A stretch of 6,385 bases of DNA from Candidatus Aquicultor primus. Lineage in GTDB: Bacteria > Actinomycetota > Aquicultoria > Aquicultorales > Aquicultoraceae. Positions 3,974-6,385 of this stretch are shown in pieces. The stretch is taken from positions 14,839-21,223 of the forward strand of contig MELI01000055.1 of the NCBI GenBank assembly GCA_001767575.1. Reading direction: 5' to 3'. Made by a program: the position numbers and the translations under genes. The notes under the pieces are model-generated. The model saw nothing but the letters and a program-made list of their open reading frames with translations, was not told the DNA's origin and searched no databases. The stretch's first letter is position 1. Every line of letters starts with the position of its first letter.

Positions 3974-5458
3974 ATGCACGGGCAGGTCATCAAAGGGCGC
4001 TACAAGATTGACAAACCCATAGGACGCGGCGGCATGGCTACGGTCTACCGGGCATTCGACATGGTGCTCAACCGGCCGGTGGCGGTAAAGATATTACATG
4101 TCCGTTTTACGAACAACGCCCATTTTGTCGAGCGCTTCAAGAGGGAAGCCCATTCCGCGGCCAGCCTTATCCACCGGAATATCGCCACCATATACGATAC
4201 CGGCTACACCGACGGCATCTACTTTATTGTCATGGAATATATACACGGAAAGACGCTTAAGGAACTCATCGATGAGCACGCGCCGTTTTCCGCAACGACC
4301 ATTGCCGATATCGCACGCCAGGTCGTCGACGCGCTCGCCCATGCGCACAGCAAGGGCATCATCCACCGCGACATCAAACCGCAAAACATCATGATAACCG
4401 CGGACAAAATAGTCAAAGTCAGCGATTTCGGAATAGCCCGGGCGCTCGCGATGCCCGGCCTCACACAGAACGGCCGGGTTTTGGGAACCGCTCGCTACAT
4501 CTCTCCCGAACAGGCGCGGGGAAAGCCGGCCGACCATCGTTCCGACCTCTACTCACTCGGTGTTATACTCTATGAGATGGCCACGGGCGAGCCGCCGTTT
4601 GCGGGGACGTCTGCCGTGGAAATTGCCGGAAAACATGTCGCGGAGTTCCCCAAGCACGTGCGCGAGGTCAACCCGGAAATACCGATTGTGCTCGAGGTGA
4701 TAATCGACAAACTCATGCGAAAAGAGCCAAGCGATAGGTATAAGTCGGCCGAGGCTCTCCTTGCGGATTTGGAATACTGGGACTCCAAGGAGACGCGCGA
4801 TTTGATGCGCGCAGCGATACCCAAACGTCTCGATCGTGCGCGAGCCCGGCGTGCCAAGAGAACAAGGCTTACCGCTTTTGCAAAGACACTTATAGTCTTC
4901 GGCGCACTCTCGTTTGTGCTCATCGGCTATTATGGCGTAAGCGACGAGCATCCGGCGGCGGTCGAAAAGGAGCCGTCCGTAACAGTGCCGTCCGTCGGGG
5001 AGACCCGCGTCGAGACCGAGCGAATAGAAACCCTCATACCCGTAGAGGTCGTCGATTACGACCCGGGGGGCAACGGCGACGAAAACCCTTCGCTGGTCGC
5101 TCGAATAATCGACGGTGATGATGCGACCGGCTGGACTACGGAGAGCTATCGCACCGCCAATTTCGGCAAACTAAAAGACGGCACCGGGGTATATATAGAT
5201 TTCGGGAAACGCGTCGAGATGAAAGAGATGACGATTGTGTCTTCGGGCGGCTGGAGCGGAGCCGTAAAGGCTTCCGATGACGTTCTCGACTGGATGACCG
5301 TCAAGGAAATCGAAGGCGCCCAGCAAGAGCTCTCGGTCAAGATGGACGACACCTACCATCGATATTATCTGATATGGATAACGGATTTGCCCCCGGCCGA
5401 GCAGGGTAAATATCGTGGCGGTATCTTCGAGGTAAGGGCGCGGGGCAAAGCATACTGA
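3974..5458 (+). CDS. Membrane Ser/Thr protein kinase, PknB-like, with extracytoplasmic discoidin-like domain
   Basis: The kinase domain (about 9-268) is complete: glycine loop GRGGMATVY (17-25), Lys39, alpha-C Glu58, catalytic HRDIKPQN (131-138), DFG (151-153), GTARYISPEQARG (171-183) and 'DLYSLGVILYEM' (191-202). All key residues are present, so it should be active. PknB carries two phosphorylated Thr in 'TQT' of the activation loop; here the site reads TQN (164-166), so only the first is kept. A basic segment (284-298) precedes a membrane helix (about 302-320), placing 321-494 outside the cell. That part has a linker and then 'YDPGGNGDENPSLVARIIDGDDATGWTTESY' (seen in parts, 362-392), a discoidin/F5-8-type beta-sandwich as in actinobacterial MviN and kinase proteins; PASTA repeats are absent. 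It probably senses envelope glycans or related ligands, an inference. The ATG is preceded by GGGGG, 3 bases away. It is divergent from the cyclase gene. Confidence 0.93.
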   Translation: MHGQVIKGRYKIDKPIGRGGMATVYRAFDMVLNRPVAVKILHVRFTNNAHFVERFKREAHSAASLIHRNIATIYDTGYTDGIYFIVMEYIHGKTLKELIDEHAPFSATTIADIARQVVDALAHAHSKGIIHRDIKPQNIMITADKIVKVSDFGIARALAMPGLTQNGRVLGTARYISPEQARGKPADHRSDLYSLGVILYEMATGEPPFAGTSAVEIAGKHVAEFPKHVREVNPEIPIVLEVIIDKLMRKEPSDRYKSAEALLADLEYWDSKETRDLMRAAIPKRLDRARARRAKRTRLTAFAKTLIVFGALSFVLIGYYGVSDEHPAAVEKEPSVTVPSVGETRVETERIETLIPVEVVDYDPGGNGDENPSLVARIIDGDDATGWTTESYRTANFGKLKDGTGVYIDFGKRVEMKEMTIVSSGGWSGAVKASDDVLDWMTVKEIEGAQQELSVKMDDTYHRYYLIWITDLPPAEQGKYRGGIFEVRARGKAY

Positions 5459-5508
5459 CAAGATGGAAAACGCGAGTTTCATTCAGTCTGTTCCGGTAAA
5501 GATTTTTA

Positions 5509-5537
5509 TTTAGCAAAAGCCCCCTTCTTGCTATAAT
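5509..5537 (+). promoter_or_regulatory. Promoter of the HNH gene
   Basis: A perfect TATAAT (5532-5537) stands 17 bases after a weak -35, TTTAGC (5509-5514). An inverted pair, AGCAA (5512-5516) and TTGCT (5528-5532), fills the spacer and could be an operator. The start point near 5544 lies after the ATG at 5539, so the HNH protein cannot begin there. No terminator for the kinase gene is visible in 5459-5508. Confidence 0.5.
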
Positions 5538-5622
5538 AATGACCAAGATTTGCCAAAAATGGAGGCGTTGGGCGAAAAGCCGTGCGCGGGGAAGCATTCC
5601 GCGAAAGTGCAGCCCAATAGTG

Positions 5623-6174
5623 ATGCTTATGCAGCAGACACTCATTTTAAACGCGAGTACCGAGCCCCTGACATTCGTGCCGGTTAAGAGAGCGCTTGTT
5701 CTTTTGCTCAAAGAAAAAGCGGAGATAGTCGAGACCCATGTAAGCAAGCGCATAAGAACCGAGAAGACTGAGTTTCCCTATCCGCTGGTTATCCGGCTTG
5801 TACATTATGTGGAGATACCGCGCCGCTTCAGGGCGCTAGTCAGCAATGCGGTGCTCTTTGCGCGCGACCATCACACCTGTCAGTACTGCGGCAGACACAA
5901 GCACGATTTGAAAAAGAAAGAACGGCTCACGCGCGAGCATGTCAAACCGATATCGCGCGGCGGCGTCGATATCTGGGAGAATGTCACGACGGCCTGCTCC
6001 ACATGTAACCACAAAAAGAGCGACAAGCTGCCATACGAGGCGAGGATGTACCCGAAGACGACGCCGTTTGAGCCCCGCTATATCGCGCTGGTCTTGTTGA
6101 GCGAATCGATAGATGAAAAACAACGCCCCTATATCGAACCTTTTGTAAAGACGGCGTTTCGAACGTGCAGATAG
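5623..6174 (+). CDS. HNH endonuclease-family protein
   Basis: The protein begins MLMQQTLILNASTEPL, the typical opening of a widespread HNH family ('LVLNAsyePl...rRAl.Lvl..KA'). Numbering from the second Met (ATG at 5629, 181 residues), the HNH domain covers 78-135. It has a zinc knuckle made of Cys84-Cys87 and Cys123-Cys126, 'REHVKPISRGG' with His104 (Glu103 where many have Asp), 'WENVTTAC' with Asn118, and 'CNHKKSD' with Asn127. All three HNH positions are kept, so it may cut DNA in a metal-dependent way; the biological role of this family is not settled. The frame is open upstream to 5539, but that ATG precedes the predicted transcription start, and the extra 28 residues have no family match. 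The ATG at 5623, the one at 5629 or the GTG at 5620 are likely starts. None has a clear Shine-Dalgarno, which is unlike most genes here. A terminator follows the stop. Confidence 0.88.
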   Translation: MLMQQTLILNASTEPLTFVPVKRALVLLLKEKAEIVETHVSKRIRTEKTEFPYPLVIRLVHYVEIPRRFRALVSNAVLFARDHHTCQYCGRHKHDLKKKERLTREHVKPISRGGVDIWENVTTACSTCNHKKSDKLPYEARMYPKTTPFEPRYIALVLLSESIDEKQRPYIEPFVKTAFRTCR

Positions 6175-6197
6175 CGGTCGGGATAGCAAAAATGGGA

Positions 6198-6233
6198 AGG
6201 TTGGAGAAGAATCCTCCAACCTGATTTTGTATT
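6198..6233 (+). terminator. Intrinsic terminator after the HNH gene
   Basis: AGGTTGGAG (6198-6206) pairs exactly with CTCCAACCT (6214-6222) around a 7-base loop, giving a 9-base stem. GATTTTGTATT follows as a broken T-run. It lies 23 bases after the HNH stop and ahead of the acylphosphatase gene, so it separates the two units at least in part. Confidence 0.78.
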
Positions 6234-6256
6234 GAGGATTGCAAGGGGGTGTCGGC

Positions 6257-6385
6257 GTGGCTTTGGGACGAGCGCATATTGTCATCGAGGGCAGGGTGCA
6301 GGGTGTATATTACCGTGCAAGCCTGAAGGAAGCGGCAGACCGGTTCGGACTCAAGGGATGGGTCCGAAATCTGCCCGGAGGCGAA
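6257..6385 (+). CDS. acyP: Acylphosphatase, N-terminal 43 residues (cut by right edge)
   Basis: Acylphosphatase hydrolyses acyl phosphates such as acetyl phosphate or carbamoyl phosphate to the acid and phosphate (EC 3.6.1.7), in the cytoplasm. The fragment reads [20 protein letters not shown] and continues to '[13 protein letters not shown]'. It has the family signature GRVQGVxxR with the phosphate-binding Arg20, and the 'GWVRN' motif with catalytic Asn38. Full proteins are about 90-95 residues, so roughly half is missing. The GTG start is set by GGGGG (6245-6249), 7 bases upstream. The gene follows the terminator of the HNH gene, but no convincing promoter is seen in the 34 bases between, so it may depend on read-through or on a promoter within the upstream gene. 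Confidence 0.9.
   Translation, partial: MALGRAHIVIEGRVQGVYYRASLKEAADRFGLKGWVRNLPGGE

Noticed and set aside
4094..4951. Several minus-strand open frames inside the kinase gene.
   Set aside because: They lie opposite the well-conserved kinase domain, have no ribosome binding site and their products are compositionally odd.
5539..5622. N-terminal extension of the HNH protein to ATG 5539.
   Set aside because: The ATG is 1 base after the -10 box TATAAT, so it would precede the transcript start, and the family begins near 5623/5629.
5559..5687. A 42-codon frame starting ATG-GAG-GCG that overlaps the start of the HNH gene.
   Set aside because: No Shine-Dalgarno, no recognisable protein, and most of it overlaps the HNH coding frame. 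Kept only as a possible leader peptide.

Overview
The window looks like bacterial chromosome of moderate GC, most probably from a deep-branching, perhaps anaerobic, actinobacterial lineage. The lineage is inferred from three things: a PknB-like Ser/Thr kinase whose outer part is a discoidin-like domain of the kind I associate with actinobacterial kinases and MviN proteins, an HNH protein with the N-terminal pattern common in Actinobacteria, and an apparently leaderless gene. Several genes start with GTG or TTG. No rRNA, tRNA, CRISPR array, transposase or complete mobile element is visible.

Left part (1-1249) looks accessory. Two small XRE-type helix-turn-helix genes face away from each other. 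The minus-strand one runs off the left edge and seems leaderless, with a TATAAT box 6 bases before its ATG. The plus-strand one starts at 237. Four copies of TATAGT, two in each orientation, sit on the promoters and early coding region, which gives the layout of a small cI/cro-like switch. Downstream, on the plus strand, are an unrecognised 98-residue helical protein (533-829) and, from its own promoter, a ribbon-helix-helix-like protein (1001-1249).

Middle part: a 61-residue cysteine-rich two-CW protein (1348-1533) is followed 43 bases later by a CelD/BioF2-type GNAT acetyltransferase (1577-2671). These converge, 11 bases apart, with a minus-strand diguanylate cyclase that has an RsbRD_N-like N-terminus, an SGDEF active site and an intact I-site. 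Divergent from the cyclase, across a shared intergenic region, is a 494-residue membrane Ser/Thr kinase (3974-5458). The pair places c-di-GMP synthesis beside protein phosphorylation, but nothing in the sequence proves that they interact.

Right part: an HNH endonuclease-family gene (about 5623-6174) with its own promoter, a clear intrinsic terminator (6198-6233), and the start of an acylphosphatase gene cut by the right edge. 

The best candidates for something undescribed are the divergent XRE switch with its TATAGT sites and the unknown small genes it may control. The kinase with its outer domain and the two-CW/GNAT pair come next. No complete new system can be proven from this window alone.
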